DNA of 60,878 nt from Clostridium sp. AM34-11AC (GCF_003435375.1 NZ_QWGL01000020.1:1-60878); one strand, 5' to 3'. Shown: positions 24,833 to 34,337, numbered from the stretch's first letter. Numbers and translations: made by a program. Notes: a model not told the origin generated them from the sequence alone.

Positions 24833-25741
24833 ATGGGAAAGACAGCATTTATTTTTCCGGGACAGGGCGCGCAGGTATGCGGCATGGGCCAGGATTTTTA
24901 TGAAAATTCGGAGACTGCAAAGGCAGTATTTGACCGTGCGACGGAGCTTTTAGGTTTTTCCGTTCCGGAGTTATGCTTTGAGAAAAATGACCGTCTGGAC
25001 ATCACGGAGTATACGCAGGCGGCAATGGTGACCACGAGCGTTGCCATGATGAAGGTGATGGAGGAGCGGGGCATCCATGCGGATGTGGCGGCTGGCTTAA
25101 GCCTTGGCGAGTACTGCGCACTGGTGGCAGCAGGCGTTATGACGGCGGACGACGCGATCCGCACGGTCCGGGAGAGAGGAATCCTCATGCAGGAGGCAGT
25201 TCCGGCGGGAGTCGGCGGAATGAGCGCTGTCCTCGGCATGACGGCAGATGAGATCAATGCAGTTGTGGACGAGATCCCGAACGTGCAGGTCGCAAACTAC
25301 AACTGCCCGGGTCAGATCGTGATCTCCGGCCTCAAGGAGGCGGTGGAGACCGCGGCGGTGAAGTTAAAAGAGGTAGGTGCAAGACGTGTGATCCCGCTTA
25401 ATGTCAGTGGACCGTTCCACTCCTATCTTTTAGAGGGAGCCGGGGAGAAGCTTGGAAGGTTTCTGGAGAATATTCCGGTATCTGAGCCAAAGATCCCGTA
25501 TGTGGCGAATGTGACAGCCGCTTATGTGACAAAGGCGGAGGACGTAAAGCCGCTTTTGACACGCCAGGTATCTTCTTCTGTCAGATGGCAGCAGAGCGTG
25601 GAGACTATGCTGGCGGACGGTGTTGACCGTTTTATTGAGATCGGACCGGGAAAGACGTTAGCTGGATTTATCAGAAAGATCAACAGGGAAGCGACGGTCA
25701 TCAACATTGAGAAATTTGAGGATCTGGAGAAGCTGAACTAA
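24833..25741 (+). CDS. fabD: Malonyl-CoA:ACP transacylase
   Basis: A 302-residue alpha/beta hydrolase-like transferase that loads malonyl groups onto ACP. Motifs: FIFPGQGAQVCGMG at residues 6-19, the active serine in GLSLGEYCALVAAG near residue 88, and the partner His in VSGPFHSYLL near 200. AAGGAG precedes the ATG at 24833; the earlier ATG at 24812 lies inside fabK. Confidence 0.95.
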   Translation: MGKTAFIFPGQGAQVCGMGQDFYENSETAKAVFDRATELLGFSVPELCFEKNDRLDITEYTQAAMVTTSVAMMKVMEERGIHADVAAGLSLGEYCALVAAGVMTADDAIRTVRERGILMQEAVPAGVGGMSAVLGMTADEINAVVDEIPNVQVANYNCPGQIVISGLKEAVETAAVKLKEVGARRVIPLNVSGPFHSYLLEGAGEKLGRFLENIPVSEPKIPYVANVTAAYVTKAEDVKPLLTRQVSSSVRWQQSVETMLADGVDRFIEIGPGKTLAGFIRKINREATVINIEKFEDLEKLN

Positions 25742-25821
25742 GTGATCGAAAGAGAAATTAGTAAATAATGTCGTCAGAGACAAAAATCTGGCGGCTGACT
25801 GATAGAAACACGGAGGGAAAC

Positions 25822-26565
25822 ATGAATTTAACAGGGAAGGTTACTCTTGTGACAGGCGCAAGCCGCGGAATCGGCCGTCAGATCGCTTTGACACTGGCTG
25901 GATACGGCGCGACCGTCATTGTCAACTATAACGGCTCCGCAGCAAAAGCAGAGGAAGTCGTAAACGAGATCACAGCAAACGGCGGAATGGCGGAGAGCAT
26001 GCAGTGCAGCGTCAGTGATTTCGAAAAATCCAAAGAAATGATCGATGGGATCGTAAAGAAATACGGCCGTCTCGACATTCTTGTGAACAACGCCGGAATC
26101 ACAAAAGACAACCTGATCATGAAGATGTCCGAGGACGATTTTGACGCAGTTATTGCCACAAACTTAAAGGGCGCATTCAACTGCATCAAACATGTCTCCC
26201 GCCAGATGTTAAAGCAGAGAGGCGGACGGATCATCAACATCTCCTCCGTTTCCGGAGTGATGGGAAATGCAGGTCAGGCAAACTACTGCGCATCTAAGGC
26301 CGGCATCATCGGACTCACGAAATCCGTTGCGAGAGAGCTTGGAAGCCGCGGAATCACATCGAACGCAGTCGCACCTGGATTTATCCGTACAGAGATGACG
26401 GATGTGCTGCCGGAGGACGTAAAGAAAGCCATGGGCGAGCAGATTCCGTTAAAGCATTTCGGTGAGACAAAAGACATTGCGGAGGCAGTCGCATTTCTTG
26501 CTTCCGATGAGGCAGCTTATATTACCGGCCAGGTTCTTCATGTGGACGGCGGCATGGCGATGTAA
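25822..26565 (+). CDS. fabG: 3-oxoacyl-ACP reductase
   Basis: A 247-residue short-chain dehydrogenase using NADPH to reduce 3-oxoacyl-ACP. The nucleotide motif TGASRGIGR is at residues 11-19, NNAG near 87, the catalytic Ser in INISSVSG, and YCASK with catalytic Tyr and Lys near 152-156. The ATG at 25822 has GGAGGG upstream; the longer frame from 25768 has none. The following 113-nt gap contains gttatca/tgataac inverted repeats before fabF. Confidence 0.95.
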   Translation: MNLTGKVTLVTGASRGIGRQIALTLAGYGATVIVNYNGSAAKAEEVVNEITANGGMAESMQCSVSDFEKSKEMIDGIVKKYGRLDILVNNAGITKDNLIMKMSEDDFDAVIATNLKGAFNCIKHVSRQMLKQRGGRIINISSVSGVMGNAGQANYCASKAGIIGLTKSVARELGSRGITSNAVAPGFIRTEMTDVLPEDVKKAMGEQIPLKHFGETKDIAEAVAFLASDEAAYITGQVLHVDGGMAM

Positions 26566-26678
26566 AAGACAGTTGGAAAAAGCGCCTGTTCCGGCCACAT
26601 AGCCGGACAGCGGATGTTTCGGTTATCATCTGCGCGGGGCGTGGCTGATAACATATTTAGAACAGGAGAACGAAGAGC

Positions 26679-27914
26679 ATGAGAAGAGTTGTAGTAACAG
26701 GAATGGGCGCGATCACCCCGATCGGAAACGATGTTGAGACATTTTGGAACGGATTAAAAGAGAAGAAACTCGGATTTGGACCGATCACCTATTTTGACAC
26801 GACTGATTATAAAGCAAAGCTCGCGGCAGAGGTCAAGGACTTCGAGCCGAAGGACTATATGGATCCGAAGGCGGCAAGAAGAATGGAGCGTTTCGCACAG
26901 TTTGCGGTAGCGGCAGCCCGTCAGGCGCTGGAGGATTCTTCCCTCGACATGACAAAGGAAGATCCGTTCCGTGTCGGTGTCTGCGTGAGCTCCGGTATCG
27001 GAAGCTTACAGATCATCGAGAAGGAATATAAGAAGCTTCTGGAAAAAGGACCGAACCGCGTAAACCCGCTTCTGGTGCCGCTCATGATCAGCAACATGGC
27101 AGCAGGAAACGTGTCCATCCAGTTTGGCTTAAAGGGAAAGAACATCAACGTCGTGACAGCGTGCGCGTCCGGTACGAACTCCATCGGTGAGGCAATGCGT
27201 GCGATCCAGCACGGCGAGGCGGAGGTCATGGTCGCAGGCGGAACTGAGAGCTGCATCACACCGTTAGGCGTTGCGGGATTCTCCGGACTTACCGCTCTTT
27301 CCACCTCTGAGGATCCGGAGCGCGCCTCCATTCCGTTCGATCTTGAGAGAAACGGTTTCGTCATGGGCGAGGGCGCAGGTGTCGTTGTCTTAGAGGAATT
27401 AGAACATGCAAAAGCCCGCGGAGCGAAGATCTACGCGGAGTTAGCCGGATACGGAGCGACAGGCGATGCTTATCACATTACTTCTCCGGCGGAGGACGGA
27501 AGCGGTGCCGCAAAGGCAATGGAATACGCAATTGCTGACGCGGGAATGAAGCCGGAGGACATCGATTACATCAATGCCCACGGAACAGCGACCCACCACA
27601 ACGATTTATTCGAGACAAAGGCCATCAAGCTTGCGCTCGGTGACCATGCATATAAAGTAAAGATCAACTCCACAAAATCCATGATCGGCCACCTCTTAGG
27701 CGCTGCCGGCGGCGTTGAGTTCATCGACTGTGTAAAATCCATCCAGGACGGCTTCGTTCATGCCACAGCGGGCTTAAAAGTAGACGATCCGGAATGCGAT
27801 CTTGATTATACAAAGGGCGACGGCGTTTCCATGGAAGTAAAGACAGTTTTGACGAACTCTCTGGGATTCGGCGGACACAATGCGTGCCTGCTTGTCAGAA
27901 AGTTTGAGGAGTAA
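26679..27914 (+). CDS. fabF: 3-oxoacyl-ACP synthase II
   Basis: A 411-residue elongating condensing enzyme. The catalytic Cys lies in VTACASGTNS near residue 163, with His in NAHGTATHHND near 302 and in SMIGHLLGAAGG near 339. RVVVTGMGAITPIGNDV opens the protein, as in most FabF. It sits between fabG and accB in the usual clostridial order. Confidence 0.96.
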   Translation: MRRVVVTGMGAITPIGNDVETFWNGLKEKKLGFGPITYFDTTDYKAKLAAEVKDFEPKDYMDPKAARRMERFAQFAVAAARQALEDSSLDMTKEDPFRVGVCVSSGIGSLQIIEKEYKKLLEKGPNRVNPLLVPLMISNMAAGNVSIQFGLKGKNINVVTACASGTNSIGEAMRAIQHGEAEVMVAGGTESCITPLGVAGFSGLTALSTSEDPERASIPFDLERNGFVMGEGAGVVVLEELEHAKARGAKIYAELAGYGATGDAYHITSPAEDGSGAAKAMEYAIADAGMKPEDIDYINAHGTATHHNDLFETKAIKLALGDHAYKVKINSTKSMIGHLLGAAGGVEFIDCVKSIQDGFVHATAGLKVDDPECDLDYTKGDGVSMEVKTVLTNSLGFGGHNACLLVRKFEE

Positions 27915-27925
27915 GGAGAACGGCA

Positions 27926-28402
27926 ATGGAAGTAAAAGAGATCATTGAATTAATGAAGGCAATGTCAGAGAACGGCATGACCGGTTTCGAGCTTGAGGAA
28001 GGCGACTGGAAACTGAGCATGAAGCGGGAAAAGAAAATCGTTGCGGCGGCGCAGACACCGGTCGTTATGCAGGTCCCGGGACAGGGTTCCATGATCCAGA
28101 CCGCGGATGTGACCGCTATGGAGCAGGTCTCCGGTGAAAATGCGGAAAAGAAAATTTCCGGAATCTCCGAGAAAGTGATCACCTGTCCGCTTGTGGGTAC
28201 GTTCTATTCCTCCCCGGCACCGGACGCAGAGGACTATGTAAAAGTCGGAGATACCGTGAAAAAAGGTCAGGTCATCGGAATCGTGGAAGCCATGAAGCTG
28301 ATGAATGAGATCGAGAGCGAGTATGACGGAATCGTAGAGGAGATCCTTGTGAAGAACGAGGAGACGGTTGAGTATGGTCAGCCGTTATTCCGGATTCGTT
28401 AA
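27926..28402 (+). CDS. accB: Biotin carboxyl carrier protein of acetyl-CoA carboxylase
   Basis: A 158-residue protein. The N-terminal helix region (residues 1-40) binds AccC, a flexible linker follows, and the C-terminal biotinyl domain (about 80-158) has the biotin lysine in VEAMKLMNE near residue 122. The thumb motif PLVGTFYSSPAPDAEDYVKV is present. AAGGAG precedes the ATG, 11 nt after fabF. Confidence 0.96.
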   Translation: MEVKEIIELMKAMSENGMTGFELEEGDWKLSMKREKKIVAAAQTPVVMQVPGQGSMIQTADVTAMEQVSGENAEKKISGISEKVITCPLVGTFYSSPAPDAEDYVKVGDTVKKGQVIGIVEAMKLMNEIESEYDGIVEEILVKNEETVEYGQPLFRIR

Positions 28403-28425
28403 TTAATAAAGATAACCGTTTGGCG

Positions 28426-28447
28426 GCCCGCGCATTGCCGCGCGGGC
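28426..28447 (+). promoter_or_regulatory. Intercistronic hairpin between accB and fabZ
   Basis: gcccgcgc (28426-28433) pairs perfectly with gcgcgggc (28440-28447) around a 6-nt loop. No T run follows, so it is not a terminator; mRNA processing or stability is more likely. Confidence 0.4.
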
Positions 28448-28476
28448 TGTGAAAGATTGGATAGAGGATAAAAATC

Positions 28477-28899
28477 ATGTTAGGAATCAAAGAAATTCAG
28501 GAAATCATTCCCCACAGACATCCGTTTCTTCTCGTGGATTGTGTGGAGGAGCTGGAGCCGGGCGTGAGAGCCGTCGGATATAAATCTGTGACATACAATG
28601 AGCCGTATTTCGCGGGCCATTTTCCGCAGGAGCCGGTAATGCCGGGCGTCCTGATCGTTGAGGCGCTGGCACAGACAGGCGCTGTCGCGATCTTAAGCGT
28701 TGAGGAAAACAAAGGAAAGACTGCGTATTTCGGCGCAATGAATAATGTAAAGTTTAAGAAGAAAGTAGTTCCGGGCGACAAGCTCCGTCTGGAATGCGAG
28801 ATCATCAAGCAGAAAGGACCGGTCGGTGTTGGAAAGGCGGTCGCTACCGTGGACGGCAAAGTCGCGGTATCTGCGGAACTCACATTTATGATCGGTTAG
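28477..28899 (+). CDS. fabZ: 3-hydroxyacyl-ACP dehydratase
   Basis: A 140-residue hot-dog-fold dehydratase. [12 protein letters not shown] lies at residues 9-20 and the catalytic His in [20 protein letters not shown] near residue 48, with Glu near 62. It dehydrates 3-hydroxyacyl-ACP for FabK to reduce. Confidence 0.96.
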   Translation: MLGIKEIQEIIPHRHPFLLVDCVEELEPGVRAVGYKSVTYNEPYFAGHFPQEPVMPGVLIVEALAQTGAVAILSVEENKGKTAYFGAMNNVKFKKKVVPGDKLRLECEIIKQKGPVGVGKAVATVDGKVAVSAELTFMIG

Positions 28900-28912
28900 G
28901 ACTGGTGAAGAG

Positions 28913-30268
28913 ATGTTTCAGAAGATTTTAATCGCAAACCGCGGCGAGATCGCCGTTCGGATCATCCGGGCATGCCGGGAGATGGGGATCAAGACGGTTG
29001 CCGTCTACTCCGAGGCAGACCGGGACGCACTGCACACACTTCTTGCGGACGAGGCGATCTGTATCGGACCGGCGCCGTCCACGGAGAGCTATCTCGATAT
29101 GGAGCGGATCTTAACCGCATGCGTTGTCATGAAGGCAGATGCTATCCATCCGGGCTTCGGATTTTTGTCCGAGAATGCCCGCTTCGCGGAGCTCTGTGAA
29201 AAATGCAATATCCGCTTTATCGGACCGTCAGCTGAGATCATTAACAAGATGGGAAATAAGTCCGAGGCAAGAAAAACTATGATGGCGGCGGGCGTTCCTG
29301 TGGTTCCGGGAAGCAAAGAGCCGGTCTACACCGTGGAGGAAGGCCTTAAGACCGCGAAAGAGGTCGGCTTTCCGGTGATGATCAAGGCGTCCAGCGGCGG
29401 CGGCGGAAAGGGAATGCGCGTTTCGAGGTCGGAGGAAGATTTCGAGGCGAACTTCTTAAATGCCCAGATGGAATCCGTTAAGGGATTTTCCGATAATACC
29501 ATGTATATCGAGCGGTTTGTGGAGAATCCGCGCCACATCGAGTTCCAGATCTTAGGCGACCGTTACGGAAATGTGGTCCATCTCGGTGAGCGCGACTGCT
29601 CGATCCAGAGGAGACACCAGAAGGTTCTTGAGGAATCCCCGTCAGCGGCGATCTCCGGGGAGCTTCGGAAAAAGATGGGTGAGACGGCAGTCCGCGCGGC
29701 AAAGGCGGTCGGATATGAGAATGCGGGAACCATCGAGTTCCTTTTAGATAAAGATAAAAATTTCTATTTTATGGAAATGAATACGAGGATCCAGGTGGAG
29801 CATCCGGTGACGGAGGCTGTCACGGACATGGACCTCATCAAAGAGCAGATCCAGATCGCTGCGGGGGAACCGCTCTCCGTGAGCCAGGAGGACATCAAGA
29901 TCTCCGGCCATGCTATCGAATGCAGGATCAACGCGGAGAATCCGGAGAAGAACTTTATGCCATGCCCGGGCATGATCACAGATATCCATCTCCCGGGTGG
30001 CAGGGGAGTCCGTGTGGACACGGCGGTCTACAACAATTACCGGATCCCGCCGAACTATGATTCCATGATCTTAAAGCTGATCGTGCGGGACAAGGACCGG
30101 GAGTCCGCCATCGCGAAGATGCGTAGCGCCCTCGGGGAGCTTGTCATCGAGGGAATCAATACGAATCTGGATTTCCAGTATGATATTTTAAGCGATCCGG
30201 ATTTTCAGGCGGGAAATGTGGATACAAACTTCATTCCGTCGCATTTTCCGGAGTATACCAAAGAATAG
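28913..30268 (+). CDS. accC: Biotin carboxylase subunit of acetyl-CoA carboxylase
   Basis: A 451-residue ATP-grasp enzyme that carboxylates the biotin on AccB. Motifs: ILIANRGEIAVRIIRACREM at residues 5-24, the Gly-rich lid SSGGGGKGMR near 160-169, and MEMNTRIQVEHPVTE with metal-binding Glu and Asn near 287. It ends 10 nt before a palindromic element that separates it from accDA. Confidence 0.97.
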   Translation: MFQKILIANRGEIAVRIIRACREMGIKTVAVYSEADRDALHTLLADEAICIGPAPSTESYLDMERILTACVVMKADAIHPGFGFLSENARFAELCEKCNIRFIGPSAEIINKMGNKSEARKTMMAAGVPVVPGSKEPVYTVEEGLKTAKEVGFPVMIKASSGGGGKGMRVSRSEEDFEANFLNAQMESVKGFSDNTMYIERFVENPRHIEFQILGDRYGNVVHLGERDCSIQRRHQKVLEESPSAAISGELRKKMGETAVRAAKAVGYENAGTIEFLLDKDKNFYFMEMNTRIQVEHPVTEAVTDMDLIKEQIQIAAGEPLSVSQEDIKISGHAIECRINAENPEKNFMPCPGMITDIHLPGGRGVRVDTAVYNNYRIPPNYDSMILKLIVRDKDRESAIAKMRSALGELVIEGINTNLDFQYDILSDPDFQAGNVDTNFIPSHFPEYTKE

Positions 30269-30278
30269 GATTATACCA

Positions 30279-30422
30279 GTTCAGCCATGCACATAGTTAG
30301 GCATAGACGTGTGTTGCAAGCTTGCTTGCATAAGCACGTTTATGACTAACTATGTATATGCGGAACGCCACGAGCTTCTTGTTTTCATGGAACATGAAAA
30401 CAAGAAGACTGCATGGCTGAAC
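30279..30422 (+). repeat. 144-nt palindromic three-way-junction element
   Basis: A nested inverted-repeat structure fills most of the accC-accDA gap. The outer arms are gttcagccatgca (30279-30291) and tgcatggctgaac (30410-30422), 13 bp and perfect. Inside are two hairpins. The first spans 30292-30354: catagttag pairs with ctaactatg, extended by gcatagacgtg/cacgtttatga with one wobble and one mismatch, and topped by tgcaag/cttgca. The second spans 30375-30407: cttcttgttttcat pairs with atgaaaacaagaag around GGAAC. It has no coding frame and no T run. It looks like a small mobile palindromic repeat or a structured RNA; copy number elsewhere is unknown. Confidence 0.75.
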
Positions 30423-30458
30423 GTGCAATTTTCACAGTCTTGAAAGGAGCTTTTATAT

Positions 30459-32243
30459 ATGCTAAGGGATATGTTTAAAAAAACATATACGAAGATCGAT
30501 ATGAAATACCGTGCGGGAGAAAAGGAATCTGCCAGAACGGCAGAGGAGGACGCGCCGGTGATTCCTGCCGGGCTGTGGAAAAAGTGCAATAAATGCGGAA
30601 AGCCGATCTACACGGACGATGTAAGGGCGAACTTTTATATCTGCCCGAAGTGCGGCGGATACTTCCGTGTCCATGCGTACCGCCGGATCGAGATGATCGC
30701 GGATGAGGGAAGCTTTGAGGAGTGGGACAAGTTCATGCAGGTCTCCAATCCGTTAAGCTTCCCAGGATACGAGAAGAAGCTTGCAGCAGCCCGTGAAAAA
30801 TCACAGCTCAATGAGGCCATCGTCACCGGATCCTGCACGATCCACGGACAGAAGACCGTTGTCGGTGTCTGCGATGCGAGATTTTTGATGAGCAGCATGG
30901 GCCACAACGTGGGTGAAAAGATCACGAGAGCCGTGGAGCGCGCCACGGAGGAAAAGCTTCCGGTGATCCTTTTCGCCTGCTCCGGCGGCGCGAGAATGCA
31001 GGAGGGCATGGTCTCCCTGATGCAGATGGCAAAGACTTCTGCGGCTTTAAAGAGACATCATGAGGCGGGACAGCTTTATGTGAGTGTCCTGACGGACCCG
31101 ACAACGGGCGGCGTTACGGCAAGCTTCGCGATGTTAGGAGATATCATCCTCGCGGAGCCGGGGGCACTCATCGGTTTTGCGGGACCTCGTGTCATCGAGC
31201 AGACCATCGGGCAGAAGCTGCCGGAAGGTTTCCAGAGAGCGGAGTTCCTTGTGGAGCACGGCTTTGTCGATAAGATCGTGAAACGTGAGGAATTAAAAGA
31301 GACGCTGGCGATGATCTTAAAGCTTCATAAGAAGCCGGAGAGCGGATGTCTTGCGGACTGGAAAACGGAAAACACAGTTGACAGGGCGGCTTTTGAGGAA
31401 AAAGAGCAGAATTCTTCTGCGAAGAGAGCGCATCATGGTTCCGGAAAGGCAGCAGGAGCAATCCGCAGCGCATGGGATTCTGTCCTGCTTTCCAGAAAGG
31501 CGGACCGTCCGGTGGCTACGGATTATATCCGTGCGATCTTTGATGATTTCATGGAATTTCACGGAGACCGTTACTGCAAAGATGATGGTGCCATCGTCGG
31601 CGGAATCGCTTCCTTCCACGGAATGCCTGTGACAGTGATCGGGCAGGAAAAGGGTAAGAATACAAAGGACAACATCAAGCGCAACTTCGGAATGCCGTCC
31701 CCGGACGGATACCGGAAGGCGCTGCGTCTCATGAAGCAGGCAGAGACCTTTGGACGCCCGGTAGTGTGCTTTGTAGATACCCCAGGAGCCTTCTGCGGAA
31801 TGGAAGCCGAGGAGCGCGGACAGGGAGAGGCCATCGCGAGAAATCTCTTTGAGATGTCAGATCTCACCGTTCCGGTGCTCTCCATCGTGATCGGAGAGGG
31901 CGGAAGCGGCGGAGCGCTTGCCATGGCTGTGGCGAACGAGGTCTGGATGATGGAGAATGCGGTGTACTCTGTTCTCTCCCCGGAAGGTTTCGCATCGATC
32001 CTCTGGAAGGACAGCAAGCGTGCGGACGAGGCGGCGCGGGTCATGAAGATGACCGCGGCGGAATTAAAGGAACTCGGAATTATCGAGCGTGTGATCCCGG
32101 AGCCGGAACCGGCAGACCCTGAGACGCTTCCGGAGATCGCGAAGACTATGGAGAATGCCATGGAGGAGTTCATTGAAGCGTGGACACAGCTTGACGGGAA
32201 GACGTTAGCAGAGCGCCGGTATGAGAGATTCCGGAAATTTTAG
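30459..32243 (+). CDS. accDA: Acetyl-CoA carboxylase carboxyltransferase, fused beta-alpha subunits
   Basis: A 594-residue fusion of AccD and AccA in one frame. The AccD part (residues 1 to about 300) carries the zinc ribbon C43, C46, C62, C65 and the crotonase-fold motifs SGGARMQEG and [16 protein letters not shown] linker rich in Lys, Ser and Glu (about 305-335) leads to the AccA part (about 340-594), with [28 protein letters not shown] and [10 protein letters not shown]. Bacteria usually encode these as separate subunits; the fusion enforces 1:1 stoichiometry. AAAGGAG lies 11 nt upstream of the ATG. Confidence 0.95.
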   Translation: MLRDMFKKTYTKIDMKYRAGEKESARTAEEDAPVIPAGLWKKCNKCGKPIYTDDVRANFYICPKCGGYFRVHAYRRIEMIADEGSFEEWDKFMQVSNPLSFPGYEKKLAAAREKSQLNEAIVTGSCTIHGQKTVVGVCDARFLMSSMGHNVGEKITRAVERATEEKLPVILFACSGGARMQEGMVSLMQMAKTSAALKRHHEAGQLYVSVLTDPTTGGVTASFAMLGDIILAEPGALIGFAGPRVIEQTIGQKLPEGFQRAEFLVEHGFVDKIVKREELKETLAMILKLHKKPESGCLADWKTENTVDRAAFEEKEQNSSAKRAHHGSGKAAGAIRSAWDSVLLSRKADRPVATDYIRAIFDDFMEFHGDRYCKDDGAIVGGIASFHGMPVTVIGQEKGKNTKDNIKRNFGMPSPDGYRKALRLMKQAETFGRPVVCFVDTPGAFCGMEAEERGQGEAIARNLFEMSDLTVPVLSIVIGEGGSGGALAMAVANEVWMMENAVYSVLSPEGFASILWKDSKRADEAARVMKMTAAELKELGIIERVIPEPEPADPETLPEIAKTMENAMEEFIEAWTQLDGKTLAERRYERFRKF

Positions 32244-32326
32244 GCAGCGCTCCAGCAGCGTGCGGACCAGCATATGGTCATGTTAGAGATGGAACAAATA
32301 CGGGGAGTTATAATTTAGGAGGAAAT

Positions 32327-33466
32327 ATGGAGGCAGCAATCGGTCTGAAACCATTAAAAATAGGGAACCTCGTGGCGAAGCACCCGGTGATCCAGGGAGG
32401 AATGGGGGTCGGCGTGAGCCTTTCGTCCTTAGCCGGAGCAGTCGCGAAGGCGGGAGGAATCGGAATCATTTCCACAGCCCAGATTGGATTTAAGGATCAG
32501 GATTTCGGAAAAAATCCGATGGCGGCGAATCTGAGAGCGATCCATTCCGAGCTTAAGAAAGCCAGGGACAAAGCGCCCCAGGGAATTCTGGGCTTTAATA
32601 TCATGGTCGCAACGAAGGAGTACGCGTCCTATGTGAAAGAGGCGGTGAAAGCCGGAGCGGACGTGATCATCTCCGGCGCCGGTCTCCCGATCGACATGCC
32701 GAAATTTGTCGCGGAGGCGGAGATTGAGAACGGAGGTTCTGAAAAGAAAGAGCGGCGTACCATGATCGCGCCCATCGTTTCCTCTGTGAAATCTGCTCTT
32801 GTGATCTGCAGGATGTGGGATAGAAAGTACCACACAGCACCGGATTTCGTCGTAGTGGAAGGACCGTGCGCGGGCGGTCATCTCGGATTTTCCAGGGAAC
32901 AGCTCACTGAGCTTGGAGCCGACACAGACCATGTAGCCGAGACATTTAATGAAGCGGCTTATGATAAGGAGATCCGCGGAATCATCGAGACGGTGAAAAG
33001 CTTTGCGGAGAAGTACAAAAAACATATCCCGGTCATCACGGCGGGGGGAATTTTTGATCATAAGGACGTTCTGCACCAGTTTGAGCTTGGCGCGGAGGGC
33101 GTTCAGGCGGCGACGAGATTTGTGACGACTGAAGAATGTGACGCGGATATTGCATACAAAGAGGCATATATCAACGCGAAAGAGGAAGACATTGTGATCG
33201 TTAAGAGTCCGGTTGGAATGCCGGGCAGAGCGATCAAAAATAAGTTTTTAGAGCGTGTTGCTCAGGGACCGGTGAAGGTGGAGCGGTGCTTCCGGTGTCT
33301 GGAACACTGTAATCCGGCGGAAACACCGTATTGCATCACGAAAGCGCTGATCAACGCCGCAGAAGGAAAGATTGATGAGGCGCTGCTGTTCTGCGGAAGC
33401 AATGCATACCGTTGTGAGAAGATCGAGACGGTGCCGGAGGTTATGGCGGCGCTGTGCGGAGAGTAA
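32327..33466 (+). CDS. Nitronate monooxygenase / FabK-like flavoprotein
   Basis: A 379-residue FMN-binding TIM-barrel protein of the nitronate monooxygenase/2-nitropropane dioxygenase family, to which FabK also belongs. Motifs: HPVIQGGMGVGVSLSSLAG near residues 19-37, EGPCAGGHLG near 178, PVITAGGIFDHKDV, and GAEGVQAATRFV. It has a C-terminal cysteine cluster C321, C324, C328 and C336 that FabK lacks. As the last gene of the fatty-acid operon it may detoxify nitro compounds or act as a second reductase in lipid synthesis. A TAGGAGG-like ribosome site is present. Confidence 0.85.
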   Translation: MEAAIGLKPLKIGNLVAKHPVIQGGMGVGVSLSSLAGAVAKAGGIGIISTAQIGFKDQDFGKNPMAANLRAIHSELKKARDKAPQGILGFNIMVATKEYASYVKEAVKAGADVIISGAGLPIDMPKFVAEAEIENGGSEKKERRTMIAPIVSSVKSALVICRMWDRKYHTAPDFVVVEGPCAGGHLGFSREQLTELGADTDHVAETFNEAAYDKEIRGIIETVKSFAEKYKKHIPVITAGGIFDHKDVLHQFELGAEGVQAATRFVTTEECDADIAYKEAYINAKEEDIVIVKSPVGMPGRAIKNKFLERVAQGPVKVERCFRCLEHCNPAETPYCITKALINAAEGKIDEALLFCGSNAYRCEKIETVPEVMAALCGE

Positions 33467-33549
33467 AAAACTCAGAGAGGCTGTTGTGCAGATCATGTGA
33501 ATCAGCCAGAATATAAATTTTCAGGAAAGCAGTTTTATAAAGTTCATAG

Positions 33550-33662
33550 ATCCCGTATTTCTGTCATAAGATAAAGAAATTCAGGTGGTGGTTTGGCGTA
33601 TCTGCGCTTCGAGTGCAGGCAGCCGAAGCGTCGCCGACTTTGACAGAAATGCGGGATTTTTT
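33550..33662 (+). terminator. Long-armed terminator/attenuator abutting spmA
   Basis: atcccgtatttctgtca (33550-33566) pairs with tgacagaaatgcgggat (33641-33657) over 17 bp with one wobble, followed by a T run to 33662. The 74-nt loop holds its own hairpin, ggcg..cgcttcg/cgaagcg..cgcc (33595-33635). The T run ends at the base before the spmA ATG. It may be the terminator of the fab operon, or an attenuator controlling spmA. Confidence 0.65.
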
Positions 33663-34313
33663 ATGTTAAATATGCTCTGGGCAGGAATGATGGCAGCCGG
33701 GATCTTCTGGGCGGCGTTTCATGGAAATATGGGGGCAGTGACGAATGGGTTGCTGGATTCGGCGAAAGAGGCGGTGACTCTGGGTGTTACGATGCTTGGG
33801 ATCATGTCGTTCTGGTGCGGGATCTTAAAGATCGGGGAGCGAGCGGGACTCATCGAGGCGTTGACGGAGAAGATGCGTCCGGTGATCCGGTTTCTCTTTC
33901 CGAATCTCCCGGACGGACATCCGGCGGGGAAATATATCGCGACAAATATGATTGCGAACATGCTGGGACTCGGCTGGGCGGCGACACCGGCAGGGTTAAA
34001 GGCGATGGAAGAGTTGGGGAAACTGGAGGATGAGAGACGGGAGGAAAAAGCGCCGGATAAGAGGAAAAATACGGCAGGGCAGAGCAGTCTGGCGAGACAG
34101 TCGGGCACTGCCAGCAATGAGATGTGCACGTTCCTGATCGTAAATATTTCCTCACTCCAGCTCATTCCCATCAACATGATCGCCTACCGCAGCCAGTACG
34201 GCAGTGTCAGCCCGGCGGCTATCGCAGGACCGGCGCTCCTCGCGACCATCGCCAGCACGGCGGCAGGAATCACGTTCTGCAAGGTCATGGACCGGAAAAA
34301 CGTTGATTTTTGA
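33663..34313 (+). CDS. spmA: Spore maturation protein A
   Basis: A 216-residue membrane protein of the nucleoside-recognition (Gate) domain family. In Bacillus, SpmA and SpmB act together in spore core dehydration. Motifs: MLNMLWAGMMAAGI at the N terminus, FPNLPDGHPAGKYIATNMIANMLGL..WAATPAGLKAM near 80-115, and NISSLQLIPINMIAYRSQYG near 160. A Lys/Arg/Ser-rich insertion (about residues 120-148) sits between helices. No good ribosome site is visible because a terminator stem ends right before the ATG. Its usual partner spmB is not adjacent but lies about 26 kb downstream. Confidence 0.9.
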   Translation: MLNMLWAGMMAAGIFWAAFHGNMGAVTNGLLDSAKEAVTLGVTMLGIMSFWCGILKIGERAGLIEALTEKMRPVIRFLFPNLPDGHPAGKYIATNMIANMLGLGWAATPAGLKAMEELGKLEDERREEKAPDKRKNTAGQSSLARQSGTASNEMCTFLIVNISSLQLIPINMIAYRSQYGSVSPAAIAGPALLATIASTAAGITFCKVMDRKNVDF

Positions 34314-34331
34314 AAAAAAGTCTACTATAAT
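34303..34331 (+). promoter_or_regulatory. Promoter of the ABC-transporter leader RNA
   Basis: TTGATT (34303-34308) and a perfect TATAAT (34326-34331) are separated by 17 nt. The -35 lies inside the last codons of spmA, so the downstream unit begins exactly at the spmA end. Transcription would start near 34338. Confidence 0.65.
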
Positions 34332-34337
34332 ATTACT

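Noticed and set aside
31571..32173. 200-codon minus-strand frame inside accDA
   Set aside because: Lies entirely opposite a well-supported coding region, with Ser/Pro/Ile-rich antisense composition and no family signature.
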